64,000 bases of DNA. It comes from Ligula intestinalis (taxonomy: Eukaryota; Platyhelminthes; Cestoda; Diphyllobothriidea; Diphyllobothriidae). Every line of letters begins with the position of its first letter. Position 1 is the stretch's first letter. The position numbers and the translations under genes are program-made. Below the pieces are notes generated by a model, which saw only the letters and a program-made list of their open reading frames with translations, was not told the origin of the DNA and searched no databases. Of this stretch, positions 34,141 to 45,050 are shown in pieces. The stretch lies in NCBI GenBank assembly GCA_036362985.1, contig JAYGXS010000002.1:11229502-11293501 (forward strand), given 5' to 3'.

Positions 34141-36530
34141 GTGACCTGAGTCAAACCACTACGTAGACCACTACATTTGAGCGTAGTTGGCACGCGTAGA
34201 TGCAGAATCGCGCACCAAACACGCGCGGACTCTATGGCACTCTCCCTCTGTGATATTTGATTCAGGCGAATGGCGGCTCCGTCCGTCTGCCCACCTGCAC
34301 CCGATCCCATCTCCGGTCTCCGGGCTTGAGCAGATGAGGAAGGGGAGATTGTGGCAGATGATGCACAAGTCGAAAGGTGAGATAGTCGACTACAGAGGGT
34401 TCCCGAAGTCAGGAAGTCGGTAAGACCAATTAGATAGGGAAGTGTACCGTAGGAAAATGAGCTAACAAAGAGCTCAGCAGAAACGAGCTGTCTACAGTGG
34501 ACAAACCAGTTAATGTTTGTCTGGTCTGGTCTTGTGCGCGCACCTTACAGGACCTGAGGGTGGCCGCCAGCCAATCAGCAGAAGGTGTATAGCTCACAGG
34601 GCATAGGACAAGACGACCTTGAGGCATCACGCAACCGGCACGCCAGCGTGTTTAGCGGTTCAAGGCGTAATGAGTCAAGCGGGGTGCTTCAGAGGATTGA
34701 GCGTGAGAGCGCGGGCAGCGAAGAGTCACGTGTGGGCCTGCAGCCGGGCATGCGATAAAAATGTCAGTGGAAGGCTAATCGCAGGACCGCTACACACATG
34801 TATTCTAGCAGCTTAGACTAGTTCACGCCTAAGTCACCGGCACTGCACCGCCATACTAGGGAGCACACAACGAACGCCGTCAAAGTCAAAGTTTGAACTG
34901 AGAAGAAAGGGAGAACGGACGGATGTCTACCAGAGGTCTCACACGCAGATATAATCAAGTTAAACGGATGCGCAGTCACGCAATGCTATTTCACAGGATA
35001 GCACAGTTATCTGATTCAGACTGTACGTACACCCCTTAGTTCAATAGTCGGTCTGCGAATCTGGTAAATTGCTCAGTAGTGCTACTGGAGTAGTTTTTAG
35101 ATGCATTCTGGCGATAGGGAACTATCAATAAAATCAATGAATTTGGTCGCAAAGTTGGCACTCGGTTCGGATTGACGCTAGTGTATCTGCTTTCAGTGAT
35201 ATTTGTCCCAACCTATAATCCTTGAGCCGAGTCGTCATTTGAAACTTGACTAACAAATTGCAAGCGGAAACACATTCAAAGTATCGGTGGAACCCTAGTT
35301 TAGGTAACACATCAGTGCGCGAAAGCCCTATTTTTCTGTAATACAGAACCGGTTGAAATAAAGAGCATACAGTCTGGGCAATACAAAAGAAAGCAAATTA
35401 AAATTAAAAATAAAAAAAATTATACAAGCAGATATAATTATTGGTGGGCCTTAATGTTTAACAAAAAATAAGCGCACCGTGACCGAAATGTGCAATTATG
35501 CAAAGACTGGGTAATAACTAAATTTTACAATAACTAAAAATAAAATCATTGAATGAAAAAACATAAACTGAAGTTTGCTAAACTGTCTTTTCTAAAAAGA
35601 TAATTGACAACTAAAATAAAAATATTACACACAATAGTGAAGTTAAAACTGAAATTAAATATAAATAAGTTAAGTAACCCAAAGAAAGCAAACTAATGCA
35701 ACTTTGTTACGCATGTAAAGTGAAGGTGTGCACGGCGCTTCGTGCCACAAACTATACTATGATAATTCCAGAATGATAAGTGGGACGCAGGTACTTTGAA
35801 GTAGACGACCTCTTGAATATCTAATTATTTTCAGGCATATATTCTTAAGTAAAGGAAACCAAAAACGTATATTTCTGTGTTTATTTCAAGCGGGCTTTGT
35901 TGTTGCGGAATCGCAAGATATCTAACCAATTTCTGGGACCTTAAGTAGGCTTCCGCCCAATTATCCGTGTTGGGATATCCACTTCACCTCAAATACATTG
36001 AGCGTCGCACGCGGTCTCGGTACAGACTCTCGCCAGTGTTGTGACAACTAACTTATATGTGCAACTCCTGGTCGGAGGTAGTTTTTTCGACAAACTGAAG
36101 GTTGCTTTGAGGTTACGCGCATCTCAGACAGCGAATGGACGAGATACGTGAAACGGACAGGAAAAGGCGGGCCTGTTGCAGTATTTGAAAAAGAGCACAC
36201 GACGAGGTTGTCAGTCGCGAATACCTATACGATTGGAAAACGAAGGCAATATGAGTCAGCGCAGTAGTGATGAGCGCGAACGTCCACATTGCCTCCAGAT
36301 AGATGGAAAAATTTGAAAAAGGAGTGCCAATAGAATTGCTATCTTGTCTTAACGGGGTCTATTCGTGAAAGTTTAATCCAGTTTAACATCAGTAATTTTA
36401 CGGACGTTCCATGCTGTCCAATTACAGAACCTGCGACTATTTAAAATTTCTATAAGGACAGTGTAATGTATGGCCAAGCCGACTGGCTAGTACTTAGCTC
36501 ATCTTGTTAAAAACGTCATAGCATGCCAAT
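34141..36530. other. GC-richer then A-rich interval without identified genes
   Basis: 34141-35000 is GC-richer with several short overlapping frames on both strands and no motif, perhaps old repeat. 35380-35700 is strongly A-rich on the plus strand. Nothing supportable. Confidence 0.35.
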
Positions 36531-37133
36531 AGAATTGAATATGCGAGTTCCAGGAAGCAGTTCAGAAAAAGAAGAAGAAGAAGCGATCATTGGAACAAGA
36601 GTTTTATTTTCCTGACGGTTCTGATTCCGTCGGGAATCTTTGATCATAGGTAATCGTAGAAAAGTTTGAGAAATGCGCAGATAAGTGTGATGCATGCACA
36701 GATTGAATGGCATTTAAAGATCATAGCGGTCACCCACATGCGTCCTATAATTAAAAGTTCCTGTAGCCACCGCTTAAGCTCTTAATTGGTGCGGTGATGG
36801 CAGTTACAACTCTGACGACAGTGGGCATAATTGTCCCGCAATTATTAAACGCGTGTCCGACGCGGACAAGAACATTGTGGCAATTAATGAGCCATCACCG
36901 CACCAATTAAGACCTCAAGCGTCGGCTACAGGAACTGGTAGTTATAAGACGGTAGCAGGTGACCGCTACGAACTATAAATATCGTGTAATTTGTGCATGT
37001 ATCACCCTAATCTGCGCATGTCTCAGACTTTTCTGCAATGACCTATGATTAAGAATTCCCGACGGAATCCGTAACGTCAGGGCAATTAAACTATTGTTAC
37101 AGTGATCGCCTCTGATTCTTCTGAAGTCATATC
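36531..37133 (+). mobile_element. Foldback copy of PLE family 1 3' end
   Basis: Left arm 36561-36800 and right arm 36892-37133 are inverted copies of the family 1 3' UTR and end, about 240 bp each, around a 91-base loop that continues the right-arm sequence upstream (GACGCGGACAAGAAC). No coding part remains. Imperfect flanking repeats GTCATAGCAT and GTCATATCAC may be a decayed TSD. Both arms contain the GGATTCC/GGAATCC hairpin followed by the GAAAC-type box, in opposite orientations. Confidence 0.85.
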
Positions 37134-37867
37134 ACATCGGAAGATGCACAAACGAATCATCCAGAGAGCTCTTTAGAAATGAATTGATTCCAGGATCCGA
37201 CTGCTTAACATTATTTATTTTCTCGGGTGTTCAAGATGCGCATAATATACTTCAGGAATTCAATGGGATAGCATATAAAAAAACACATTTTACTTTATAA
37301 ATAACCTACGTTAATAATTCTGCACTTAGAGCCTAGTAAAAGCAGGCATACTTAAAATTAAGCGACACGTAAAGCTGTTGTTAATCATTGCCTGTATCCA
37401 TGTCTCTTAAGGAAAAGTAGTGTATTCAGTACCAAGACAACTCCAACCCAATAAATGCCTATGAAAAACCACGCATATTTGAAATTAAATGAAACGTAAA
37501 GCCGTAGTCAAAAATGCCTGTTTCCGGGTTTCTTCTGAAAAAAGAGTGTGTTTTATTACCAAGACAACCCAAACATCTAATTAAGTAGCATGAACGAATT
37601 TCAAGTATTAATTTTTAGCGAAAATGACTTTTCTATCCTTCTCTGTAGGGCATAAATTACACATCAGCAGTAAACACCACCAAAAGCCCACACATCTGCC
37701 CCAATTCTATTACAGTTTTCTAAATTGGGAGTTGATTCAAATCCGTTCATTTTGGGTGATATTACAAGTGGTAGCCTCGGCAATTTTTATTATCTTAATT
37801 CTCATGCTCAAGAAGCGTACGCATTCCATTATCCATCATCGAACATTTACAGTTGTATAAAGAAATG
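37134..37867. other. AT-rich, one short hydrophobic ORF
   Basis: The plus frame 37624-37860 encodes 78 residues with one hydrophobic stretch (VILQVVASAIFIILILML). Two degenerate copies of a short unit with AAACGTAAAGC, TGCCTGT and ACCAAGACAAC lie around 37365-37450 and 37490-37575. No support for a real gene. Confidence 0.35.
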
Positions 37868-37990
37868 TAGAGTTTACGTTGTAATTTACCATAGTACAGC
37901 CCAGGTACTAGCTAAAAGCCCAGACTCATGTTTTGCCATTATTCTGCCGCTGCTTGACAGAGCTTAAGGGGGTCCAGCTCATTAGAAAGT
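37868..37990 (-). repeat. MITE-like interior fragment
   Basis: GTAATTTACCATAG, GGTACTAGCTAAAAGCCCAG, TTCTGCCGCTGCTTGACAGA and GGGTCCAGCTC match the inverted interior of the element at 57198-57543. Confidence 0.65.
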
Positions 37991-38065
37991 CAGAAATGTA
38001 AACAGACCATTTACAGTAAGAGTGCTGAAAATTTGATTTCCACGCTGTAAATCAGAAGAAAGAAG

Positions 38066-38745
38066 GGCGTTCACCGGGCGAGGTTTGTTGAACCTCTGAG
38101 GTTTCGGGTAGTTGTCTCATTTACTCATCTTCAGAGCATGAACACTCTGGTTCATGGTTCTCGCCCTTCTGCCACTCTTTCCTCCGCATGTGTGTTCTGC
38201 CAATCGCTGCTGAGCCGCCGTTTGTGTCTCGGGTCTCGCCAACTGCCTACTTGTTTACCCTGTTTGTAACCGTGCCATATGTGTTGTTTTTGCCCTCATG
38301 TGCGTTCATCCGGTCGGCATACGTTGTACCTCCGCTTGCTTCGGTGGAGCTAGTTGGCGGTCCCAATTGTTCCATGCCATGACTGTCGCCTGGTAAGAAG
38401 TTTCTAAGAACAATAAAGGGAGGGGGTAAATTTGTGTCGCGGTTTACTGGACAGTCGGTCGACATCCAGGCCTTGATGTGCGATCACCACCTCTGCCCAC
38501 AATTCAAACTGCATCAAAGTTGAAGCCGTGGCCCATCTCCGCCACATGAATTGTTACCTCCGACTTTGAGTCCAGCCTTCTTGCAGCCACCTTATGTTCA
38601 CACGTTCGCGTTTGCAGCTGTCGGCCGATGTGGGGGAGAGATTAAAGGCAGTCTGCCAGCTGAGAAGGCGTCTGCCCATCAGTTGTCTCGGTCTCATCGC
38701 TGGCGTAGGCATGACTACGAGCGGTGGGTTGATCTTCGGTCATAG
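38066..38745 (-). mobile_element. Decayed PLE with GIY-YIG remnant, family 4-like
   Basis: Minus strand at about 38635-38500 reads HIGRQLQTRTCEHKVAARRL then HVAEMGHGFNFDAV, matching the YIG strand, catalytic Arg and GHGFNF of the 42.7 kb copy. The 3' end at 38134-38094 has a hammerhead-like box CTGAAGA, GAAAC and CTC, with weak stems. Stops interrupt the frame. Confidence 0.7.
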
Positions 38746-38880
38746 CAGCCATGCACAAGGTTAAGTTGACTAGTCGTATGTCCACTGCCTCTGTCATCGC
38801 TGACGCAGGAACTTGGAGTGTCTAGCTGGCACTTTATAGATTACTCGGAATTAGGCAGATGTTATTGCCGGCAACAACGA

Positions 38881-39042
38881 GGTAGACGAGTATGGCCATT
38901 TCTGGCTCATTCGATGCCGTGAGCCAATAAAACCCAGACGCATGCGATGTCCGACACAAGCCTCGAATTCGCAACCTCTTTGATCAGAGTCAAACGCCCC
39001 AACCCTTGAGTCACGAGCTCGTTGTCTCGTCGGTTAAGGTTT
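38881..39042 (-). repeat. tRNA-derived SINE, copy 1
   Basis: Minus strand: box A region GTGACTCAAGGGTTGGGGC, box B AATTCGAGGCT, then a body ending GAGCCAGAAATGGCCATACT. Collinear with the copy at 39148-39284. Confidence 0.65.
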
Positions 39043-39147
39043 GACACTCATGTATGGAAGTTCACCTAACCACTAACGGAACTCATCTGCACCGCTCTGC
39101 CTTGGGTCGCCACAGACGCTCTGACAACCACAGAAGCTGAAAGGGAG

Positions 39148-39284
39148 ACTGGAATAGCCATTTTTGGCTCATCACCTGTCGTCAGTCAGCCATACCTAAC
39201 CACAAGTGGTGTGCCACTCGAGCCTCGAACTCGCAACCTTTTTGATCAGATTCAAACGCCCTAACCGCTGAACCACGGGTTTAA
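39148..39284 (-). repeat. tRNA-derived SINE, copy 2
   Basis: Minus strand box A TGGTTCAGCGGTTAGGGC (39276-39259) and box B GAGTTCGAGGCTC (39232-39220), both matching pol III promoter consensus, followed by a body ending TGAGCCAAAAATGGCTATTC. The head resembles a tRNA, but the acceptor and anticodon stems do not close, so it is a SINE rather than a tRNA gene. Confidence 0.7.
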
Positions 39285-39943
39285 AATGTTTGGTAAATGT
39301 CAACCAAGCGACTGTTGTCAACCATAGGCACCTAGGTTTTTGACCAGTAGCCAGCCTGACTAAAAAAGCAAGGGCTGATATGGGGCTTAGATGGAGAGGT
39401 TCTGAAAAGGCCGCCTATCCGTGACTTTAAAGCAAAAAAGTGGAGTGCTTGCGAAAACAAGTCGTACCTCAACAGCTGGATAAGTGTGCCCGATAGCTGC
39501 GTTTAAGCAGCGATGTGGACTTATGCTCGAGGGACCGCCGCGAAGACATATTCGAGAGATAAGCACTTTTTCTTAGCCGGCGGCAGAGCCGACTCTGAGG
39601 GCTGTTCCTCCATACGTTTGCTGGTAAACCACTCGGGAAAAAAACCATTATCTCGCAGTGTTTTGTAAAAGGTCCACTTCGTTTTCCGGCGCAAATGGGT
39701 TGCATATTCACCTTAATCGATTGGTTAGTCAGGATTTGCTTGTGACTGAGCTGGACAAAAATTTAGAAATTTGTGTATTGCTCTGTCCAGGTTTTCGAAC
39801 GAACTACACTTCTATGAATTTTTCCATTAAGTGTTTCACTTAGATAGGCTTACAGTGAGGGAAAAAGTATCGGTTATCTTTAACCAAAATGAAGTTTAAT
39901 GCACAAGGGACCAGATTCACTTAATCTGGGAAGGTGTCCAAAT
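39285..39943. other. No recognisable feature
   Basis: Frames 39469-39711 (minus) and 39658-39843 (plus) have no motif or splice support. Confidence 0.35.
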
Positions 39944-39955
39944 CAAACTTTCCAT
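39944..39955 (+). repeat. Left 12-bp target-site duplication
   Basis: CAAACTTTCCAT, identical to 40064-40075. Confidence 0.85.
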
Positions 39956-40063
39956 GCGCATGTCTCAGAATTGTTTACGATTACCTATGACTAAGGATTC
40001 CCGACGGAATCCGAAACGTCAGGCAAATAAAACTCTTGTTCCAGTGATCGCATCTTCGTCTTC
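39956..40063 (+). mobile_element. 108-bp solo PLE family 1 3' end
   Basis: Begins GCGCATGTCTCAGAAT and ends at the TTC-type tail GATCGCATCTTCGTCTTC. It contains only the terminal 108 bases: the GGATTCC/GGAATCC hairpin, GAAACGTCAGG and AAATAAAACTCTTG. It is bounded exactly by a 12-bp duplication, so this is a complete, extremely 5'-truncated insertion without the inverted arm. Confidence 0.88.
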
Positions 40064-40075
40064 CAAACTTTCCAT
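40064..40075 (+). repeat. Right 12-bp target-site duplication
   Basis: CAAACTTTCCAT, identical to 39944-39955. Confidence 0.85.
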
Positions 40076-41507
40076 ATTCTATTGCAGATATATCATTATG
40101 CATATCGAGCATAGGAAAAGCGTCCCTTTGTTATCAAATCGACTTCCGCTTTTAAATCAGTCGCTTTACAGTTGTATGCTGGAGCGATTTGTCCACGTCT
40201 TATATTTGCCACATTGGAAAGTCTGGCTATAGCGTTGGGGGAATTGCACCCGTTGGTTTCGGCGCCTCGAATTCATACGCAATTTGCAAACCTTGGTCTT
40301 TCAGTTTTGCTGAAAACATTTTGTGCGTTTTACTTCTCAGATCTCAGTTAAGTCCTATTTAGTATTATGAAACCGGAACTCTGGTCCGCCTTGGACTAGT
40401 ATTTTCTTGCTTTGGTGCACCATTTTTATTATCTTAAATTTTCTCTGGTTATATGCCCACTTTTTGGCTTTGCTTTATGATATTGGTTGTACAAGTTCAC
40501 GAGCTTTCCTTTGAAATACTACCCTTCCTCTGACGCTTTAGGCACCAAGTCATTCACCTGCTCCAATTGGTTTTTAAAATGGACTTCTGTCGCTAATCTG
40601 TTCGGTCTCTGATAAGAGAAAAATGGTTGCTTGCTGGATGCCCTGAAATAGCACCTTGAGAAATAACTGATCCTTAGCCGTTGGAAGGTCTAGCTCTGGC
40701 GAACGTTCATCTACATTTTAGGACATTTTACCATCAAGGCAGAGACTTAAGGAAGGTCTTTTCTGGCTTATTTGCCGATGTCCAGGGTTAGTGCGCCCTG
40801 TAACTGATCGGTGTACGCCTATCGACTAATGTTCCTCTATATATTTACCGACACACGTTTTGGGAACGCCGCTTTCGCGTAGGGATTTTGTTGAAAGGGC
40901 AAGTTCGCCCTCAGCGTAGCTGGATGACAGATGCTTCTAGGTCGCGTAGTGAGACAACGGACTAAGCATCTTATCTGTCTAAGAAAGACAAACCCATAGC
41001 AATATTTTATTGTCGCATCCACGTTTTCTAAAGAAACACACTTCCACAAATTGTTTCATCCTGCATTGTATTAAATAAGACGTCCAGAAAGGGGCGCACA
41101 CTTCGTTCACTCTTTTAAAAATGAATATTAACGTCGATTGCGTCTGAATGAATGTATCCTACGTGGGTATCCGAATCACGGTTTCCATTTGCTATTGCAA
41201 ACCATCTACGTATCAAGCAGAGAAGAAGGTGTCCATTGTAATTGGGGAGAAAGTGAGCTATTATTTTTTTGACCGCCGAACTTTAAATTAAAATTTGTTA
41301 TCATTCTACCAGTTACAAGACATTACAGGTACTCTTACAATTTACCGAGTATGAAAAAACTATTAATTTTATAATTAATAGTATGTAATGAATACTGTCT
41401 TCTATTCATGCTGACACGAGTAACTAGAAGACGTGCATACAGAAAGGTTAGGCAGGAGGACAAATCACGCATCCTTTCGAGGTTGCAAACTCTTTCGCTC
41501 TTCGGAA
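40076..41507. other. No recognisable feature
   Basis: No frame above 80 codons with a motif. A local AT palindrome ATTAATTTTATAATTAAT lies near 41363-41380. Confidence 0.35.
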
Positions 41508-42150
41508 GAAGAAGCGATCACTGGAACAGGAGGTTTATTGTCCGGGCGTTTCGGATTCCCTCGGAAATCCTTAATCATAGGTAACAGAATTTTGAAGTTT
41601 TCAAGTAATTTTCAAGCTTACCGATGCCGAACTCCTCGCAGGGGTTGACAACCACGTGAACCGCGAGCTGCTTGAGTTCTGTTTCTCAGGCCCCCAGTCC
41701 ATCAACAAACGCAACGATTTGGCATTCCCATACGGTGAACTAAGACATTTCCTAAGCGAGAAAATCAGTCTTGTGGGAAGGAGTGGGCGCAGCGAAAACT
41801 TTGATGAAAGCGGGCATAACTGTCCCGCAATTATCAAACCCGCATCTGAAGCGGATAAGAACGCTGAGGTAATGAATGAGCCATCACCGCACCAAGTAAG
41901 AGCCCAAGCGGTGGCTAAAGGAACTGACGATTATAGTACGCATGCGGGTGACCGCTACGAACTATAAATACCGTGTAATCTGTGTATGTATCACCCTATA
42001 TGCGCATGTCTCACGCTGTTCTTCTATTACCTATGATTAAGGATTCCCAAGGGAATCCGAAACGTCCGGACAATCAACCTTCTGTTCCAATGATCGTTTC
42101 TTCGTCTTCTGAACAGCTTCCTGGAACTCGGATATTCTCCTCCACTGACA
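41508..42150 (+). mobile_element. PLE family 1 copy with inverted end and GIY-YIG C-terminus
   Basis: Left arm 41510-41588 is the inverted 3' end. 41620-41840 encodes VNRELLEFCFSGPQSINKRN and on to SGHNCPAIIKPASEADKN, the end of the nuclease. The 3' UTR and end run to 42113, with a further 38-base extension (CAGCTTCCTGGAACTCGGAT) also seen at the left edges of the 19.0 and 36.5 kb copies. Both arms share variants unique to this copy (CCGGACAAT in place of CAGGAAAAT). No clear TSD. Confidence 0.82.
41656..41967 (+). pseudogene. PLE GIY-YIG C-terminal remnant
   Basis: 103-codon open frame starting in the last catalytic segment (ELLEFCFSGPQSINKRNDLA, with Phe for the usual Trp) and running through the tail into 3' UTR sequence. 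The GIY and YIG strands and all of the RT are absent. Confidence 0.75.
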
Positions 42151-42644
42151 ATATTTCTCTCTTGTCCGACTTCCACTAAGACAGATAAACGACACTCTTA
42201 ACAAAACAGCAGCTTCACCTGGTCGCCTGTTACAATTATAATTCACTTGTATGTGTAATCACGCGAAAAAATGCCACAGGCAGGCAGCTGGAACAGAGAG
42301 AGAGAGAGAGCTTCGTTTGGTAAGCATATGGAACAAACTAGGCGTGGGGAGGGGGGCGAGCGGTCAGTTCGTCTCCTTTCACATCAGAAGTAGTTTTTTG
42401 CCTGACTGAATTCACCATTTCCATCTTTCTATCATGCATGCTTTATTTGATGAAAAATATACCCTCTTCCCCAGAAAATTATGTCAGGAATAATGAATCC
42501 TGACTGCAGGGCATATAAAACGTTTTAAGACTGCAAGCAAGACCAATTTGAATTGACCAGTTTGGTAGCACCAACGCGCGCGCTACGGCTAATTAGACGG
42601 TCCATCAAATCAATAAGGCCGAAAATGCCATAAGGCTCTTATTG

Positions 42645-43190
42645 AATTTGGGATGTTTGTGTCGTTCACAGACCGGAAACAACAATCCGCAGACAACTTA
42701 TGCGGCCTAAAGACCCTCCACCCGTTAATCAAATGTCCGGTGTCACTTACCGCATCAACTATCTTTGTGGCCAAGTCAATTATGTTGATGAGACCGGCAA
42801 ACGGGTTCTCATGAAAATGCACCAGCACGAACTCGCCGTGCGATGGAAGGACAAACTTTCGCTGGTAGCCGCCCACGCAGCCATGCCAGGGCACGGCTTC
42901 AACTTTGAACGCGTGCGAATACTGGGTCAGTTATACGACCGAACTTTACGCCGGCTGCAGGAAGCAGGGCATTTACGCGCGGATTCTATTCAAGGGCATA
43001 TCGATCCTCCTGATGCCTACCTCGCGCTGCGCGAATAGATCGAGGGCAGAGGTCACTTTCGGCAGAACTGAGTTAAATGCGCACTAAGCTGTACACTTTT
43101 TCATCCCTTGAGAATGAGCTCGCGTGTGAGTGCGAAACGTCGGACATATAAACCACTGGTCCCAGAGAACGTTTTATTGCTCAGTCACAC
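42645..43190 (+). mobile_element. PLE family 4 fragment with GIY-YIG
   Basis: Linker (HRPETTIRRQLMRPKDP), GIY-YIG domain and 3' end with GCGAAACGTCGGACATATAA at 43134-43153. No RT and no inverted arm seen. A GA dinucleotide tract lies just upstream at 42295-42310. The end CCCAGAGAACGTTTTATTGC differs from family 1. Confidence 0.78.
42700..43038 (+). CDS. GIY-YIG endonuclease domain of PLE, truncated, altered YIG motif
   Basis: 112 codons. GVTYRI is the GIY strand; NYVDETGK is the YIG strand with Asp for Gly; MKMHQHE follows where TRMxEH is expected (catalytic Arg replaced by Lys); GHGFNF is conserved. The C-terminal Glu/Asn segment is not clear (RRLQEAGH in its place). The frame is open, but two key residues differ, so activity is doubtful. 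The frame probably extends upstream of the first Met. Confidence 0.72.
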   Translation: MRPKDPPPVNQMSGVTYRINYLCGQVNYVDETGKRVLMKMHQHELAVRWKDKLSLVAAHAAMPGHGFNFERVRILGQLYDRTLRRLQEAGHLRADSIQGHIDPPDAYLALRE

Positions 43191-43199
43191 CTCACTCTA

Positions 43200-44142
43200 A
43201 GTAGCTCCGGTAAACATGGATCGACAAAATTTTGAAAGTGGGGCTTTTGTTAGTTGCTAGATGATGAGACAAATTGAGGCGGCTTTGCAACAGCGGTTTG
43301 GATGACAATGTCCTTCTTATAAAAGCTCGGTTTGGCGCCAAAACCCAGGCAGTCAATGACCAATATCATGTGATTTTAACAAAAAAATGTCAGATTCGTT
43401 GCAGATTGGGAATTATTAATCAAGTAGATCTGCAACATTTATTATCTCTGAGATTAAACCAAAGATATTTCAGGAACATTATAGTGCCGGTTTTCCCGTA
43501 AAAACGTCTTTTTAGCCTCGATGAAAGATGACTTCTTTGTTTGCTAAATATCTCCGATCCTCTCATAAATTCAAATACAATTTCTGGAAAATATCAGCAC
43601 ACACTATTTCACGCATATGCGATAGCAAATCAGGCTTTTTTAAATTTTTCACTCGGTGAAAAGCTTTATTCTGGTTTGTAAACTTCCTGCTAGTGTAATT
43701 TTTTTAAACTGTATAATGTCTTACAGACGAAATAAACTCCATTCGGAGATGACATGATGAAGAGGAAGAAAGGGTCGCTGACTGCATACTAGGTTCACAT
43801 TTCTTACATGCACGTACACGCCACATTGTAGTATACTAATAACTGGTCTTAGTAGGGATGATTACTAGAATTAGCACTCCTATCATTGGCATATTACTTC
43901 TAGCAGCAGCATCCCAGTCCTTGCAGTCTAAATTTTAAGAAAACCTACAGTTTTTGTGAAAAGAGATAGGAGGTGGAAACCAGGGCATGCATTGATGTGT
44001 TCCGAGCCAAAAAACATATATTTACTCGTACTATCATAAATCCAGATTTCCACTGATAGTTGAAATTGAGGGGACACGAACCCAGCGCTGACCCTAAAGA
44101 ACCTCATCTCTGACCAATTAATAACGTAATAAACAGTATCAG
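43200..44142. other. No recognisable feature
   Basis: The plus frame 43274-43501 has no motif. I see nothing else. Confidence 0.35.
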
Positions 44143-44400
44143 CACTACTATCGCAGGGGGTTTAGTGAGTTAAACCCTAGTAGTTGCGATCTTCAGACCA
44201 TGGCTACTTTGTAGAGAAGAGAAGATGTTAGAGGCCAGAGTAGAAGGAACAGTATATTGTGAACACAGGTGAACGGAGAATAAAGAGGAAGAAGATTGAC
44301 TACGGAGAGTACGTCCTTCCACTGGAGTGACGTGATCCAAAGTGTGGGGATAGGTCAAGGGGCCCAGAGCGAGCATTGGGTGAGTTCACTTCAGGCCGCT
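44143..44400. repeat. Dispersed repeat R4, copy 2
   Basis: Collinear with 31152-31560 (CTATCGCAGGGGGTTTAGTG, ATCTTCAGACCATGGC, AACAGTATATTGTG). Related GC-richer sequence continues to about 44590. Confidence 0.6.
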
Positions 44401-44689
44401 GATTGGCCTGACCATTTTTGGGTGCGTGCGTTTGCCCCAGCCGCTCGAGGCTAAAGGTCACACCTTGCATGCAGACATCGGCCATCGCGTGGAGTCGAGC
44501 GATTTGGCGGCCACAATTGTCCCCGCGAGAATACACTATTGACAAGGAGGTAGGCTGCTGTACCACTACACCATTATCACTCAGCTAAGCTTCTAATAAG
44601 AAGCGGTATAGATAGTAGTAGCAGTAGTAGCAATATCAGACTCGGTCTCCTTGAGTCTTTCTGGACACCTGCTGCAAGTGAGTTAGGGA

Positions 44690-45050
44690 AGGTAGTGCAT
44701 CAACAAGCGCGAAAGGCTACTGTCACTTACTACTACGTTAGGTGGTGTTTCTGGCCTGTATTGGAGAAAGTCGCTTACGCCGGATTGCTGGTTGGTCATC
44801 TCTTGTCACCGGTTCAAGTGGGGAGACGGTGTAGAGTGTGGTAGATGGTTGCTCGTCTACATTCAGTATGCCTGACTAGAGTCACAGGCATACGGTTGAC
44901 ATCCTCGAAATCGATGGTCGAACAATCACCACGGCTAATCTATGCCGGGCCACTTTGAATATCACTGTCTCGCCACCCCTACCTCGGACAAAACCAATGA
45001 CGGTTGAAAACTCGCAACTCATTAGGCATCTCTGAATCACCACCTCTAAA
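44690..45050 (+). repeat. Unidentified transposon coding fragment, copy 1
   Basis: Plus strand contains GTATTGGAGAAAGTCGCTTA and a frame reading VDILEIDGRTITTANLCRAT. It matches the inverse of 49480-49730, where the protein reads VDFIEINGRTLKL. Protein-level conservation in both copies suggests a former coding region of an element I cannot name. Confidence 0.5.

Noticed and set aside
33358..34423. Cluster of GC-rich overlapping frames on both strands
   Set aside because: All are open because of low stop density; no domain, splice pattern or conserved start.
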